A stretch of 64,000 bases of DNA from Streptomyces sp. GESEQ-4. GTDB taxonomy: Bacteria; Actinomycetota; Actinomycetes; Streptomycetales; Streptomycetaceae. The notes under the pieces are model-generated. The model did not search any database. It worked only from the letters and a program-made list of their open reading frames with translations, and was not told where the DNA came from. The stretch spans positions 186,001-250,000 of the forward strand of contig NZ_JAFFSU010000001.1 in assembly GCF_017948455.1 (NCBI RefSeq), given 5' to 3'. The translations under genes and the position numbers were made by a program. The stretch's first letter is position 1; every line of letters begins with the position of its first letter. Shown here in pieces: positions 38,745-47,592 of the stretch.

Positions 38745-39650
38745 TCAGGCCCCGCGGTTGTCGATCTCCTCCACCAGCTGCGGCAGCACCTGGAAGAGAT
38801 CGCCCACCACGCCGTAGTCGGCCAGCTCGAAGATCGGCGCGTCCTCGTCCTTGTTCACGGCGACGATCGTCTTGGACGTCTGCATGCCGGCCCGGTGCTG
38901 GATCGCGCCGGAGATACCGGCGGCGAGATAGAGCTGCGGGGAGACCTGCGTGCCGGTCTGGCCGACCTGGTGGCTGTGCGGGTACCAGCCGGCGTCCACC
39001 GCGGCCCGGGAGGCGCCGACGGCCGCGCCGAGGGCGTCGGCGACCCGCTCGACCACCGAGAAGTCGCCGTTCACGCCCCGCCCGCCGGAGACCACGATGT
39101 CGGCCTCGGTCAGCTCGGGCCGGTCGCTGCGGGTACGCGGCGTGCGCTCCACCACCTGCGCGGCGGCGGAGGCCGGACCGAAGGCGACGTCCACCTTCTC
39201 CACGGTCGGCGTGCCAGGAGCGGGCTCGGGGGCGGTGGCGTTCGGCTTGACCGTGATGACCGGGACGCCCTGGGTGACATGGGCGGTGACCTGGTACGTC
39301 GCCGCGAACACGGACTGCTCGGTGACCGGTCCGTCCTCGCCCGCGGTGACATCCACGGCGTCGGTGATCAGCCCCGACCCGAGCCGGAGCGCGACGCGGG
39401 CGGCGGTCTCCTTGCCGTCCAGGGTGGACGGCACCAGGATCGCGGCCGGTTCGGCGCTCGCCGCGATCTGGGTGAGGGCGTCGACGGCCGGGGTGACGAG
39501 GTACTCGTCGACCGGCGGCGCGTCCACGACGTAGACCTTCTGTGCGCCGTACCGGCCGAGCGTCTCGGTGGCGGCGTCCGCGCCCGTTCCGAGGAAGACG
39601 GCCGACGGCTCGCCCAACCGGCGTGCCAGGGTGAGCAGTTCGAGGGTCGG
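38745..39650 (-). pseudogene. etfA: Electron transfer flavoprotein alpha subunit, 5'-truncated
   Basis: Codons downstream of 39646 read PTLELLTLARRLGEPSAVFLG and then the full EtfA body, ending with the FAD-binding segment [18 protein letters not shown] and [20 protein letters not shown]. The normal start (about 20-25 residues, MAEVLVYVDH-type) is absent: an in-frame TAA at about 39651-39653 precedes PTLELL, and sequence beyond it is unrelated. The first available start is TTG 39617, which would drop about 30 residues of the N-terminal strand. EtfA passes electrons from acyl-CoA dehydrogenases to the quinone pool. Because etfB is broken too, this copy is probably dead. Confidence 0.8.
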
Positions 39651-40104
39651 TTAACTCGATCGTGTGATGGTCGACTTGGGGGATTGCGATGCCCTTGGGG
39701 AGCCGAAGTAGCATCGCCGTGCGATCTGGGACGCCGAAGCCGGAGTCAGCGTGCGGGGCCCCTGCTCCACCAGCGAGATGGTCCAGGGCCTCCCCGTCGC
39801 CTTTGGCCGGATTCACATGGCCAGGTCGTGAGGGACTCCGCCCTTCCGGGCTCGGACCGCGGACAGGATTCGTGTCGCCCCCCGGAGGCGAAAGCGGACG
39901 ACCAGTGCGCCCAAGACCGTTTGGGGCGTGCCGGTGAGCGGACTTACTTCCGTTCACCGCCCAGGAACGGTAGCGGGCGTCGCCGTAGCGGAGCACATTC
40001 CGGCCTCACGGGCGCCTCGGGCAGTACGGTGCCGGTCGCTCTTACGGCGGTCGGTCACCGTGCAGTCCTCTTCCTTGCCTGCCAACTCCTCGACGTCGGT
40101 GCGG
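39651..40104. other. Unrelated segment between broken etfA and etfB
   Basis: About 450 bp that belongs to neither gene. It replaces the last ~120 codons of etfB, the intergenic gap and the first ~25 codons of etfA. It contains a hairpin GTGAGCGGA/TTCCGTTCAC (39934-39957) but no recognisable transposase, integrase or terminal inverted repeats. I could not identify its source. Confidence 0.6.
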
Positions 40105-40522
40105 CCGGGACGCCCAGCCGCTCGGCCAGCAGTGCGGGCAGTACCCCCATGCCGCCGTCGGTGGAGGCCATCCCGCAGACGACCAGGTCGAAGCCGTGCC
40201 GCTCGATCGCCTTGGCGAGGACGAGCGAGGTGCCGAAGGCGTCGCTGCCCCGGATGTCCTCGTCGCTGACGTGCAGCGCGGAGTCGCCGCCCATGGCGAG
40301 TGCCTTGCGCAGCGCGTCCTTGGCGTCGTCGGAGCCCACCGTGAGGTAGGTGATCTCGGCGTCCTCGCCCGACTCGCCGACCCGCAGGGCCTGTTCGACC
40401 GCGTACTCGTCGAGCTCGGACAGCAGGGAGTCGACCGAGTCGCGGTCGGTGGTGCCGTCCTCGGTGAAGGTCCGGTCCGCCGTCGCGTCGGGCACGTGCT
40501 TCACGCAGACAACGATCTTCAC
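40055..40522 (-). pseudogene. etfB: Electron transfer flavoprotein beta subunit, 3'-truncated
   Basis: GTG 40522 starts a normal EtfB: MKIVVCVKHVPDAT, EYAVEQALRVGES and FDLVVCGMASTDGGMGVLPALLAERLGVP, the conserved AMP-binding half. After residue ~140 the reading changes to PTSRSWQARKRTAR and stops, while intact EtfB has about 260 residues. The break is at about 40105, where the unrelated segment begins. The protein would lack the C-terminal lobe that binds EtfA. Other ETF genes elsewhere in the genome must serve the six acyl-CoA dehydrogenases here. Confidence 0.8.
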
Positions 40523-40540
40523 AGCGGCACCTCCGGGTGG

Positions 40541-40566
40541 CTTAATAAGTTCTAATAGTTAACTAT
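40541..40566. promoter_or_regulatory. AT-rich operator-like palindromes, etf / CoA-ligase divergent promoter
   Basis: CTTA-A-TAAG (40541-40549) followed by the perfect 12-bp palindrome ATAGTTAACTAT (40555-40566), in a region that is mostly A/T. It lies 19 bp before the etfB start and about 100 bp before the ligase start, where a TetR-type repressor would control both. Confidence 0.5.
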
Positions 40567-40668
40567 ATAAGCCGAGGGTTGGCTTCGGTGGAAGTGATTT
40601 AGACGAATTAGTTGACTGATTGCGCTGATAGCTGGAACATCTGAGCAGCCGGGACGCAAGGAGGCGCC

Positions 40669-41976
40669 ATGGTCGGTGACAGGTACTTCGAGCCGCAGGT
40701 GGAGACCATGCCCCGCGAGCAGCTGGGCGCGCTCCAGGAGGAGCGCGTACTGGAGCTCGTGGAGTACGCCTATGCGCACTCCCCCTTCTATCGAGAGCTG
40801 TGGGACGCGCACGGCGTGCATCCACGGGACATCCGGACCCTGGACGACTTCCGGGCCCGTATCCCCTTCATCACCAAGGACATGATCCGCGCGCACCGGG
40901 CCCGCACCGGCGACCCCTTCGGCGGTCTGCTGTGTGTCCGGCCCGACGAGCTGACCTCGGTGTCCTCCAGCTCGGGCACCACCGGTGACCCGGAGTTCTT
41001 CGCGGAGATCTGGGAGGACGCGCCGCCCCTGGTGACCGCGCAGGTGCGGGACCTGTGGGAGCTGGGCCTCAGGCCCGGCGACCGGGTGCTGAGCCCGCCC
41101 GGCACCTTCCGCAACCTGATGGACCCCGGTTTCCAGGCGCTGGGCGCCGTGGTGATCGAGGTGGACACCTGGATCGGCCGGATGCACGAGGTGGTCGAGG
41201 CGCTGCGGAAGTACCGGCCCGCCTATCTGCAGATGATCTATCCGCAGATGGTCGAGCTGGAGCACCTGGCCGAGAAGACGGACCTCAAGGAGGCGTTCTC
41301 CTCTCTCAAGGGCGCCTCCTGTGCCGGCCAGCCGCTCAGCCGGAAGATGCGTGAGCGGATCGTCAACGACTGGGGCATCGAGGTCTACGAGTACACCAGC
41401 GCCGCCGACACCGGCACCGCCTGGGAGTGCCGGGAGCACGACGGCTTCCACCTGTGGGAGGACACGGTCTTCGCCGAGTGCGTCGACGTGAAGGACGACG
41501 GGTGGACCGACGCCGTGGAGGGCGACCTCGGCGAACTCGTCGCCACCGACCTCGACAACCGGGCCGCCCCGCTGATCCGTTACCGCAGCGAGGACCTCGT
41601 CCGGCTGTCCCGGGACCGCTGTGGCTGCGGACGTACCCACGCCCGGATGTGGGTGGCGGGCCGGCGCGGCGACGAAACCCTCGTCCGCGGACGCTCCGTC
41701 GTCCTGCGGGACATCTGGCAGGCGGTGGAGGACCAGCCGGAGACGGGCGCCGGGGTGTTCCAGATCGTCCGGCAGCGCCGCGAGGTGGAGGAACTGCGGC
41801 TGCGCGTCGGATACGACCCCGAGCGCACCGCTGATGTCGACGCCCTGGCGGGGCGGTTGAGCGAAGCCGTGCGCGAGCGGACCGGGGTGAAGCCGGTGCT
41901 CGATCTGCGGACCGAGGAGGAGCTGTTGCGGACCATGCCGAGCGTCGCCAAGTTCCCCCGGGTGGTGAAGAGCTGA
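40669..41976 (+). CDS. Phenylacetate-CoA ligase (PaaK)-family acyl-CoA ligase
   Basis: A 435-residue ANL-family ligase of the short PaaK type. The ATP-binding P-loop is SSSSGTTGDP at about 100-109, then the A5-like YEYTSAADTG and the A7 region APLIRYRSEDLV. A C-terminal subdomain holds VPGRRGDE-like MWVAGRRGDETLVRG and ends with MPSVAKFPRVVKS, where the terminal Lys may be catalytic. It activates an aryl- or alicyclic acid with CoA, starting the pathway. ATG 40669 follows AAGGAGG. The next gene starts at its stop codon. Confidence 0.85.
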   Translation: MVGDRYFEPQVETMPREQLGALQEERVLELVEYAYAHSPFYRELWDAHGVHPRDIRTLDDFRARIPFITKDMIRAHRARTGDPFGGLLCVRPDELTSVSSSSGTTGDPEFFAEIWEDAPPLVTAQVRDLWELGLRPGDRVLSPPGTFRNLMDPGFQALGAVVIEVDTWIGRMHEVVEALRKYRPAYLQMIYPQMVELEHLAEKTDLKEAFSSLKGASCAGQPLSRKMRERIVNDWGIEVYEYTSAADTGTAWECREHDGFHLWEDTVFAECVDVKDDGWTDAVEGDLGELVATDLDNRAAPLIRYRSEDLVRLSRDRCGCGRTHARMWVAGRRGDETLVRGRSVVLRDIWQAVEDQPETGAGVFQIVRQRREVEELRLRVGYDPERTADVDALAGRLSEAVRERTGVKPVLDLRTEEELLRTMPSVAKFPRVVKS

Positions 41977-42701
41977 TGGCACGCGCCGACACCCTCGCCC
42001 GGGCCAGGAACCTCGACCGGCCCCCACTCGCCTACGTCGTACGCTTCCCGGCGGCCACAGGCACCGTCGACACCGAGCTGACCTGGGCCGAACTCGCCCG
42101 CGACACAGCCTGGGTCAGCGACCGGCTGCGCGGCCACGGCCTCGCCGCCGGACAGCGGGCCCTGCTCACCACCTCCGGCTTCGAGGGCTTCTGGTGCCAC
42201 TCGGTCATCGGCGCGCTGCGCGGCCTCAAGGTGACGTACGGCATCGCGGAGGCGATGGGCTGGGACCACCGCCGTACGTCCGTCTTCCACCGTGAACTCG
42301 CACCGCACGCGGTGATCGGCCTGTCCGCCGAGACCCTGGAAGGGCTCAGCGGCACGGCCGACATCGGCGAGATGTTCCGTACGACATCGGTCGTGCTCGC
42401 CCGGCCCGCCGCGGTGCCCGTGCTGCGGGCGGCGGGTGTCGGCGCCTTCCTGATCGCGCCGGTTGGACCGGCTCTGGCGCTGGAGTGCCCGGAACGTTCG
42501 GGGGCGCATGTCAACGCGGCCGAGTGGCGGGTGGGCGAGCGGGACGGGGAGCTGTTCGTGGCCGCGGGGGAGGGGCGCACGTCCACGCTGCCCGAGACCC
42601 CGCTGGGCCTGCCGGGGCGGGTCGAGACCGGCCGCTGCGGATGCGGGAGCGAGGATCCGCGCGTTCTGTTCGCCGACTCGCCGTCATCACATAGGAGTTG
42701 A
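41976..42701 (+). CDS. Unknown protein, distantly ANL-ligase-like
   Basis: A 241-residue protein with no confident family. The segment LRGHGLAAGQRALLTTSGFEGFWCHSVIGALRGLKVTYGIAEAMG resembles the first part of AMP-forming ligases, where the alcohol/acid substrate is recognised, but the P-loop and later core motifs are missing. A short Cys pair (GRCGCGSED) occurs near the C-terminus. It starts at ATG 41976, sharing one base with the ligase stop, so it is translationally coupled and may be an accessory or second subunit of the ligase. Real gene, unknown function. Confidence 0.6.
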   Translation: MARADTLARARNLDRPPLAYVVRFPAATGTVDTELTWAELARDTAWVSDRLRGHGLAAGQRALLTTSGFEGFWCHSVIGALRGLKVTYGIAEAMGWDHRRTSVFHRELAPHAVIGLSAETLEGLSGTADIGEMFRTTSVVLARPAAVPVLRAAGVGAFLIAPVGPALALECPERSGAHVNAAEWRVGERDGELFVAAGEGRTSTLPETPLGLPGRVETGRCGCGSEDPRVLFADSPSSHRS

Positions 42702-42705
42702 AGAG

Positions 42706-43614
42706 ATGTCTGAAGGAGTGGCCGACGGCCGGGTCGTGGTCGTCACCGGCGCCGGCAACGGGATCGGCCGGGCCCACGCGCTGGCCTTCGCCGCACAGGG
42801 AGCCAAGGTCGTGGTCAACGACCTCGGCGGCGCCCGCGACGGAGGCGGTGCCTCGACCGGGCCAGCCCAGGCGGTGGTGGACGAGATCACCGCGGCCGGC
42901 GGCCAGGCCGTGGCCAACACCGACGACATCGCGTCGTGGGACGGCGCCGAGCGACTCGTGCGCCAGGCCGTGGAGACGTACGGCGGGCTGGACGTGCTGG
43001 TCAACAACGCCGGCATCCTGCGGGACCGGACGATCGTGTCGATGACCGAGCAGGACTGGGACAGCGTGATCGCCGTCCACCTCAAGGGCACCGTCGCGAC
43101 CCTGCACCACGCGGCCGCCCACTGGCGCGCCCGTACCAAGGCGGGCGAGGCCAACGACGCCCGGGTCATCAACACGACGTCTCCCTCAGGCGTCTTCGGC
43201 AACCCGGGCCAGTCCAACTACGGCTCGGCGAAGGCCGGAATCGCCGCCCTCACCATCATCGCCGCCGCCGAACTCGCCCGCTACGGAGTGACGGTGAACG
43301 CCATCGCGCCGACCGCGCTCACCCGGCTCACCGAGGACATCGAGGTGATGAAGCAGGCCGCCGAGACGCAGGACCTGACCCCGGAGGCCATCTCGCCCCT
43401 GGTGGTGTGGCTGGGCTCGGCCGCCTCGCGCGAGGTCACCGGCCGGGTCTTCGGAGCCGTCGGCAACCGGATCACCGTGCTCGAGGGCTGGGTCAACGGG
43501 CCCGGCGCGAGCGCCGAGTCCCGCTGGACCCCGGAGGAGCTGACCTCCGTCGTGCCGAACCTGGTCGCCAAGGCGGCACCGAACGCCGACGCGCTCGGCA
43601 ACCGGAGGGGCTGA
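42706..43614 (+). CDS. MFE2-like short-chain dehydrogenase (3-hydroxyacyl-CoA)
   Basis: A 302-residue SDR with the NAD motif TGAGNGIGRAHALAF, the extended VVVNDLGGARDGGG typical of 17beta-HSD4/MFE2 dehydrogenases, NNAG, and the catalytic Tyr-Lys in NYGSAKAG. It probably oxidises a 3-hydroxyacyl-CoA to the ketoacyl-CoA. ATG 42706 has GGAG upstream. The gene overlaps none of its neighbours but lies 2 bp before the DUF35 gene, in a CoA-ligase/SDR/DUF35/thiolase-like/ACAD pair run. Confidence 0.9.
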   Translation: MSEGVADGRVVVVTGAGNGIGRAHALAFAAQGAKVVVNDLGGARDGGGASTGPAQAVVDEITAAGGQAVANTDDIASWDGAERLVRQAVETYGGLDVLVNNAGILRDRTIVSMTEQDWDSVIAVHLKGTVATLHHAAAHWRARTKAGEANDARVINTTSPSGVFGNPGQSNYGSAKAGIAALTIIAAAELARYGVTVNAIAPTALTRLTEDIEVMKQAAETQDLTPEAISPLVVWLGSAASREVTGRVFGAVGNRITVLEGWVNGPGASAESRWTPEELTSVVPNLVAKAAPNADALGNRRG

Positions 43615-43615
43615 C

Positions 43616-44035
43616 ATGACGACCCAGAAACCGGTAGCCGAAGGCCTGTTCACCACCGAGCCCCGTCTCATCGGCTCCGAGTGCACGGCGTGCGGCGAAG
43701 TGGCCTTCCCCGCAACCGAGTTCTGCGTGCGATGCGGCGGCGACGCCTCCAAGGAACGGCTGCTGGCGGACCGTGGCACGCTCTGGACGTTCACCACCCA
43801 GAACTTCCGCCCGCCGTCACCGCCGTACGACGGACCGGAGTCCTTCGAGCCGTACTCCGTCGGCTACGTCGAACTCCCCGGCGAGCTGCTGGTCGAGGCC
43901 CGCCTCACCGAACCCGACCCGGCGAAGCTCGCGATCGGCCAGGACATGCGGCTGACGCTCGTGCCCTACCGGGTCGACGACGACGGTACCGAGGTCCTGA
44001 CGTTCGCGTTCGCCCCGGTCGAGGAGGAGGTCTGA
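43616..44035 (+). CDS. DUF35 OB-fold / zinc-ribbon protein (thiolase partner)
   Basis: A 139-residue ChsH2-C-terminal-like protein. The zinc ribbon has two CxxC knuckles (CTACGEVAF and CVRCGG), followed by an OB fold with LWTFTTQNF and VGYVELPGELLVEARL. DUF35 proteins form complexes with Ltp-type thiolase-like aldolases and are needed for their activity. It overlaps the thiolase-like gene by one base, supporting a joint complex. Confidence 0.9.
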   Translation: MTTQKPVAEGLFTTEPRLIGSECTACGEVAFPATEFCVRCGGDASKERLLADRGTLWTFTTQNFRPPSPPYDGPESFEPYSVGYVELPGELLVEARLTEPDPAKLAIGQDMRLTLVPYRVDDDGTEVLTFAFAPVEEEV

Positions 44036-45180
44036 TGGAAGCGGTCATCATCGGCGTGGGGCTGCATCCCTTCGGCCGGTTCCCGGGCAAGCCGGCGATG
44101 GAGATGGGCACGGAAGCGGTCCGTATGGCCCTCGCCGACGCCGGCGTGACCTGGCCGCAGATCCAGGGTGGCTACGTCGGCAGCTATGAGGTCGCCAATC
44201 CGGACGCGATCGTCGGTGGCCTCGGTCTGACCGGCGTACCCCTGCGCGGTGTCTTCAACGGCTGTGCCACGGCCGGTACGGCGGTGGCGTTGGCCGCCCG
44301 TGCCATCGAGACCGGCGAGCACGACCTCACCATCGCCATCGGCATGGACAAGCACCCGCGGGGCGCCTTCGCCGCCGACCCGTCCGTGGCGGGCATCCCC
44401 TCCTGGTACGGGCAGACGGGGCTCTTCCTGACCACGCACTTCTTCGGCATGAAGATCAACCGCTATATGCACGACCACGGCATCTCCCACGAGACCCTCG
44501 CGCGCGTGGCGTCGAAGAACTTCGGCAACGCGGCGGGCAACGACAAGGCCTGGCGCCGTACACCGCTGTCGGTGGAGGAGATCCTGGCCTCACCGGTCCT
44601 CAACCACCCCCTGCGCCAGTACATGTACTGCGGGCCCGACGAGGGCGCGGCAGCGCTCGTGCTGTGCCGCGCCGACCAGGCCCACAAGTACACCTCGACT
44701 CCCGTCCGGGTCCGTGCCACCGCCCTGCGCAGCCGCCGCCTCGGCGCCTTCGAGGTGCAGAGCCCGTCGTTCCCGGTCGGGGAGCCGACGCCCAGCCCCA
44801 CCGTGGACGCGTCCCGGGCGGCGTACGAGAGCGCGGGCATCGGCCCCGAGGACCTCGACGTCGCCCAACTCCAGGACACCGACGCCGGGTCGGAGATCAT
44901 CCACATGGCCGAGAACGGGCTCTGCAAGGACGGCGACCAGGAACGCCTCATCGCCGAGGGCGCCACCGAGATCGGCGGCCGGCTCCCCGTGAACACCGAC
45001 GGCGGTCTGCTCGGCAACGGCGAGCCCATCGGCGCGTCCGGACTGCGCCAGATCCACGAGATCGTGCTCCAGCTGCGCGGCACGGCCGGATCCCGGCAGA
45101 TCCCCGGCACCCCACGCGTCGGCTACACGCATCTGTACGGCGCCCCCGGCGTGTCCGCGGTCACCATCCTGAGCACGTGA
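44035..45180 (+). CDS. Ltp/SCP2-type thiolase-like protein (probable retro-aldolase)
   Basis: A 381-residue thiolase-fold protein. The nucleophilic Cys77 is present (FNGCATAG), but the usual catalytic motif GHP is GEP in NTDGGLLGNGEPIGASG, and the second Cys near the C-terminus is absent (HLYGAPGVSAV). This pattern is that of the lipid-transfer-protein (Ltp) group, some of which split C-C bonds as retro-aldolases with a DUF35 partner, as in cholesterol side-chain degradation. Start ATG 44035 overlaps the DUF35 stop by one base. Thiolytic activity cannot be excluded. Confidence 0.85.
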   Translation: MEAVIIGVGLHPFGRFPGKPAMEMGTEAVRMALADAGVTWPQIQGGYVGSYEVANPDAIVGGLGLTGVPLRGVFNGCATAGTAVALAARAIETGEHDLTIAIGMDKHPRGAFAADPSVAGIPSWYGQTGLFLTTHFFGMKINRYMHDHGISHETLARVASKNFGNAAGNDKAWRRTPLSVEEILASPVLNHPLRQYMYCGPDEGAAALVLCRADQAHKYTSTPVRVRATALRSRRLGAFEVQSPSFPVGEPTPSPTVDASRAAYESAGIGPEDLDVAQLQDTDAGSEIIHMAENGLCKDGDQERLIAEGATEIGGRLPVNTDGGLLGNGEPIGASGLRQIHEIVLQLRGTAGSRQIPGTPRVGYTHLYGAPGVSAVTILST

Positions 45181-45194
45181 GGACCTGAGCGCAC

Positions 45195-46415
45195 ATGGAC
45201 GACGACATGCAGGACTTCACCGCCGACGTACGCCGCTTCCTCGACGCCCACGCGGCCAAGGCCCCCGACCGCACCGCCTTCACCTGGGGCGAGGGCGACG
45301 ACTCGATGGCGTACTTCAGCAGCCTCCCGCCCGAGGAGGACCGCGAACACGTCCAGCGGGCACGCGACTGGCAGCGCGTCCGCTACGAGAACGGCTTCGG
45401 CTGGATCACCGGACCCGAGGAGTACGGCGGTCGCGGACTGACCCCGATCCATGACGTCGTCTACGACGCGATCGAGGCCGAGTACGACGTCCCCGACACC
45501 GGCACCATCAGCGTGGTCGGCCTGGGCATGATCGGCCCGACGATCCTCGCCCACGCCCAACCGCACCTCAAGGACCGCTGGCTGCCCGCGATGTACCGCG
45601 GGGACGCCATCGCGTGCCAGCTGTTCAGCGAGCCCGGCGCCGGGTCCGACCTGGCGAGCGTGACCACCCGCGCCGTACGCGACGGCGACGAGTGGGTGCT
45701 CGACGGACAGAAGGTGTGGACGTCCGTCGCCCAGCACAGCCAGATCGGCCTCGCCCTGACCCGGACGAACCCGGAGGCGCCCAAGCACCGCGGCATCACG
45801 GCGTTCCTGGTGCCCATGGACGCCCCCGGCGTCGAGGTGCGGCCGCTCCGGCAGATGACCGGCGGCGCTGACTTCAACGAGGTGTTCCTCACCGGCGTAC
45901 GCATCCCCGACGACCACCGCCTCGGCGAGGTCGACGGCGGCTGGACGGTCGCCCTGACCACGCTGATGAACGAGCGGGCGACCGTCGGCAGCGAGGGCGC
46001 GGGCCCCGTGGGCGCCGCCCTCTCCCCGGACCGGCTGGCCGCCCTGATGCGCGCCACCTGGACCGGGGAGGACCGCGCCCTGCGTGCCCGCCTCGCCGAA
46101 CTCCTCGTGGACGTCATGGCCACCGGCTACCTCAACGCACGCGCCACGCGCGCCCTGCGCTCCGGAGTCACGCCCGGCCCCGAGAGGTCCGTCTCCAAGC
46201 TGATGTACGGCCAGAACCTCACCCGGGCCGCCCACTTCGCGTCCGACGTCCTCGGTCCACGGATGATCGCCGACACCGGCGAGTGGGGCACGTACGCCTG
46301 GTCCGAACTCCTTCTGGCCACCCCCGCGTTGCGCATCCTCGGCGGCACCGAGGAGATCATGAAGAACATCCTCGCGGAACGCGTCCTCGGACTGCCCAAG
46401 GAGGCACGCTCGTGA
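45195..46415 (+). CDS. Acyl-CoA dehydrogenase (first of coupled pair)
   Basis: A 406-residue acyl-CoA dehydrogenase with LFSEPGAGSDLASVTT, QKVWTSVAQHSQI and the C-terminal TPALRILGGTEEIMKNILAERVLGL signature. It starts with ATG 45195 and overlaps the following acyl-CoA dehydrogenase by 4 bp. Coupled unequal pairs are the mark of heterotetrameric alpha2beta2 enzymes used for bulky ring or sterol acyl-CoAs in actinobacteria. Confidence 0.92.
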   Translation: MDDDMQDFTADVRRFLDAHAAKAPDRTAFTWGEGDDSMAYFSSLPPEEDREHVQRARDWQRVRYENGFGWITGPEEYGGRGLTPIHDVVYDAIEAEYDVPDTGTISVVGLGMIGPTILAHAQPHLKDRWLPAMYRGDAIACQLFSEPGAGSDLASVTTRAVRDGDEWVLDGQKVWTSVAQHSQIGLALTRTNPEAPKHRGITAFLVPMDAPGVEVRPLRQMTGGADFNEVFLTGVRIPDDHRLGEVDGGWTVALTTLMNERATVGSEGAGPVGAALSPDRLAALMRATWTGEDRALRARLAELLVDVMATGYLNARATRALRSGVTPGPERSVSKLMYGQNLTRAAHFASDVLGPRMIADTGEWGTYAWSELLLATPALRILGGTEEIMKNILAERVLGLPKEARS

Positions 46416-47521
46416 CCGTCGACGACAGCGGACTGCGCGAACTGCGGTCAGCCGTACGGGAGTTCCTGGAGGCCAAGTCGCCCGAGGACGTCGTCCGCAA
46501 GCTCATGGAGAGCGAGCCGCGCTTCGACCCGGCGGTATGGGCACAGGCCGCCGACCAGCTGCGGCTGCCCGCGCTGACCGTCCCGGAGGAGTACGGCGGT
46601 GACGGCTTCGGGATGGTCGAACTCGGCGTGGTCCTGGAGGAGATGGGCCGCGCGCTGCTGTGTGCGCCCTTCTTCGCCACGGTCGTCCTCGCGGTCCCGG
46701 CCCTGCTCGCGTCCGGCGACGCGGAGGCCTGCGCCCGGCATCTGCCCGGTATCGCTGACGGACGGACCACGGCGACGCTTGCTGTCGCCGAGGACGCCGG
46801 ATCCTGGGACCCCGCGCTGGTCTCCGCACGAGCCGTGGGGGACGGCCGATGGCGGCTGACCGGCGGCAAGAGCTTCGTCATCGACGGGACGACGGCCGAC
46901 CTCATCCTGGTCGTCGCCCGTACCGTCGCCGGTCCTTCGCTGTTCGCGGTCGACCGTACGGCCGCGGGTCTGAACGCCGAGCCGATGGAGACGCTGGACG
47001 CCACCCGGGCGATGGCGCGGCTCACCCTCGACGCCGTACCCGCGACGCTCGTCGGTGCGGAGGGCGCGGCCGAGCGGATCGTGAGCCGGGTCCTGGACCT
47101 CGCGTCCGTCGGACTCGCCGCCGAGCAGGCGGGCGGGGCGCGGCGCTGTCTGGAGGAGAGCGCCGCATACGCCCGCACCCGGCACCAGTTCGGCCGGCCC
47201 ATCGGCTCCTTCCAGGCCGTCAAGCACAAGTGCGCCGACATGCTGGTCCAGGTGGAACTCGCCGAGGCCGCGAGCCGGGAGGCCGCGCGGCTCGCCGCCG
47301 AGGGCTCGGACGAGTTCCCGGTCGCCGCCGCGGTCGCCCACGCCTGCTGCTCCCGGGCGTACATGGTCGCGGCGATGGAGAACATCCAGGTCCACGGCGG
47401 CATCGGCTTCACCTGGGAGCACTCGGCCCACCTGTACTTCCGGCGAGCCAAGTCCTCCCAGCTCCTGTTCGGCGGACCGGCGGTGTATCACGAGCGGCTG
47501 CTGGACAAGCTGGGCATCTGA
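46412..47521 (+). CDS. Acyl-CoA dehydrogenase (second of coupled pair)
   Basis: A 369-residue partner of the previous gene, starting at GTG 46412 (GTGA overlap). The N-terminal domain is diverged and the flavin motif region reads LAVAEDAGSWDPALV instead of the usual T/SEPxxGSD, while the C-terminal part retains ENIQVHGGIGFTWEHSAHLYFRRAK. This fits the subunit that contributes only part of the active site in an alpha2beta2 complex. It resembles the gene at 62632-63768. Followed by a strong hairpin. Confidence 0.9.
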   Translation: MTVDDSGLRELRSAVREFLEAKSPEDVVRKLMESEPRFDPAVWAQAADQLRLPALTVPEEYGGDGFGMVELGVVLEEMGRALLCAPFFATVVLAVPALLASGDAEACARHLPGIADGRTTATLAVAEDAGSWDPALVSARAVGDGRWRLTGGKSFVIDGTTADLILVVARTVAGPSLFAVDRTAAGLNAEPMETLDATRAMARLTLDAVPATLVGAEGAAERIVSRVLDLASVGLAAEQAGGARRCLEESAAYARTRHQFGRPIGSFQAVKHKCADMLVQVELAEAASREAARLAAEGSDEFPVAAAVAHACCSRAYMVAAMENIQVHGGIGFTWEHSAHLYFRRAKSSQLLFGGPAVYHERLLDKLGI

Positions 47522-47556
47522 GAGGCATCTGAGACCGCGCCGTCAGTCGCGACGGA

Positions 47557-47583
47557 GGGGCCGCCGGCACAGCCGGCGGCCCC
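47557..47583. terminator. Hairpin terminator, 12-bp stem
   Basis: GGGGCCGCCGGC, loop ACA, then the exact reverse complement. It lies 36 bp after the acyl-CoA dehydrogenase stop, between converging genes, so it likely ends the plus-strand operon. Confidence 0.8.
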
Positions 47584-47592
47584 CTAAGCGGG

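Noticed and set aside
39934-39957. Hairpin as an IS end
   Set aside because: No matching inverted repeat at the other border of the inserted segment and no transposase.
36276-40349. 1357-residue plus-strand ORF
   Set aside because: Arg/Gly-rich antisense of GNAT fusion and etf genes; long because of GC bias.
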